Shown here one piece after another: positions 63,726 to 64,000 of a stretch of 64,000 nucleotides of DNA. A program made the translations under genes and the position numbers. The DNA lies in NCBI GenBank assembly GCA_016744375.1, contig JADGEM010000014.1:1-64000 (forward strand), read 5' to 3'. The notes beneath the pieces were generated by a model that ran no database searches, was not told the DNA's origin, and worked only from the letters and a program-made list of their open reading frames with translations. Numbering within the stretch: position 1 is the first letter of the stretch; each line of letters starts with the position of its first letter. Origin of the DNA: Gammaproteobacteria bacterium. GTDB lineage: Bacteria > Pseudomonadota > Gammaproteobacteria > GRL18.

Positions 63726-64000
63726 ATGTTTGTAAAAAAAGTCATTTTCATCAATTGGGGGAATATTCCCCTGCTGGATTTTGAATTCGGACCGATTAAT
63801 CTGTTTTCCGGAGGGAATGGTTCCGGTAAAACTACGGCGGCTGATGGCATCCAGACAATTATGACTGCCGCCCATGAAAACCTCTATAACTACAATCCCG
63901 GACAGGATGAGACCACCCAGCGGGGCCGACGCGGTAAGCAGGTTCGGACACTGGCTTCCTATGTTCTGGGTTGTGATGACGGTAGTTATGCCCGACCATG
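63726..64000 (+). CDS. jetC: Wadjet SMC-like ATPase JetC (5' end, cut by window)
   Basis: The first 91 codons of a long SMC/MukB-type ATPase starting at ATG 63726. The head has a beta-strand start (FVKKVIFINWGNIPLLDFEF) and Walker A GGNGSGKTTAADGI near residue 30, followed by AHENLYNYNPGQDE. These are the features of JetC/MksB. The gene continues beyond the right edge, so length and the downstream jetD cannot be assessed. It begins 3 nt after jetB. Confidence 0.85.
   Translation, partial: MFVKKVIFINWGNIPLLDFEFGPINLFSGGNGSGKTTAADGIQTIMTAAHENLYNYNPGQDETTQRGRRGKQVRTLASYVLGCDDGSYARP

Noticed and set aside
1-64000. CRISPR arrays, insertion sequences, prophage, rRNA or tRNA genes
   Set aside because: No spaced direct-repeat array, transposase, integrase or phage structural gene, and no recognisable rRNA or tRNA sequence was found on reading both strands.

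Overview
This AT-rich window looks like chromosome from a free-living, motile, Gram-negative bacterium, most likely a gammaproteobacterium of the sulfur-oxidising or methylotrophic type. The pointers are YajD, CheV, MlaC, the PEP-CTERM/PrsT system, a group-1e-like [NiFe] hydrogenase with Isp1/Isp2 subunits and a DsrC-like protein. No rRNA, tRNA, CRISPR array, transposase or phage gene is visible, so the genus cannot be fixed from the sequence alone.

Layout. 1-4.7 kb: two gene remnants, then a minus-strand Gld-type ABC exporter operon (ATPase, permease, GldG-like, DUF4340). 4.9-7.2 kb: a HyuA-type protein and a NIF3/YqfO-like domain protein. 7.2-11.5 kb: a PEP-CTERM protein gene behind a sigma-54 promoter, convergent with a PrsT-like TPR protein. 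11.9-17.7 kb: ribosomal proteins L28 and L33, an MlaC-like protein, a two-gene MotA/MotB-like stator of unknown job, rhodanese, YajD and YkgJ. 17.8-24 kb: an unrecognised 385-aa protein, CheV, and three late cobalamin genes (cobQ, cbiB, threonine-phosphate decarboxylase). 24-34.5 kb: a signalling block with a very large hybrid histidine kinase, a REC-HD-GYP regulator, a Cache-domain chemoreceptor, an SMP-30-like periplasmic protein with a divergent HxlR regulator, and a DUF3365 haem protein. 35-40.7 kb: a second PEP-CTERM gene with its own sigma-54 promoter, a TVP38-flavoprotein fusion, a NapH/CcoG-type ferredoxin, a truncated haemoglobin and a GAF-winged-helix regulator.

40.8-54.7 kb is a hydrogenase locus. 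The minus-strand maturation operon hypC-A-B-D-F-E is packed with 8-11 nt overlaps. It diverges from a plus-strand operon encoding protease, HupH-like chaperone, small subunit, Isp1, Isp2, large subunit, an unknown protein, a DsrC-like protein and a pentapeptide-repeat protein. Isp1/Isp2 resemble DsrM/DsrK, so a DsrC-like protein in the same operon suggests that H2 oxidation is coupled to sulfur-carrier redox chemistry. 54.7-60.5 kb: an RND efflux pair and a CPA2 antiporter. 60.6-64 kb: two small proteins, then the start of a Wadjet/Mks-type SMC operon (jetA, jetB, 5' end of jetC) that runs off the window.

Features most worth following: two copies of a long hairpin element with compensated stem changes and an inverted loop (near 23.97 and 39.15 kb); sigma-54 promoters before both PEP-CTERM genes; the orphan stator pair with a long coiled coil; and the DsrC-like protein with an altered cysteine tail in the hydrogenase operon.
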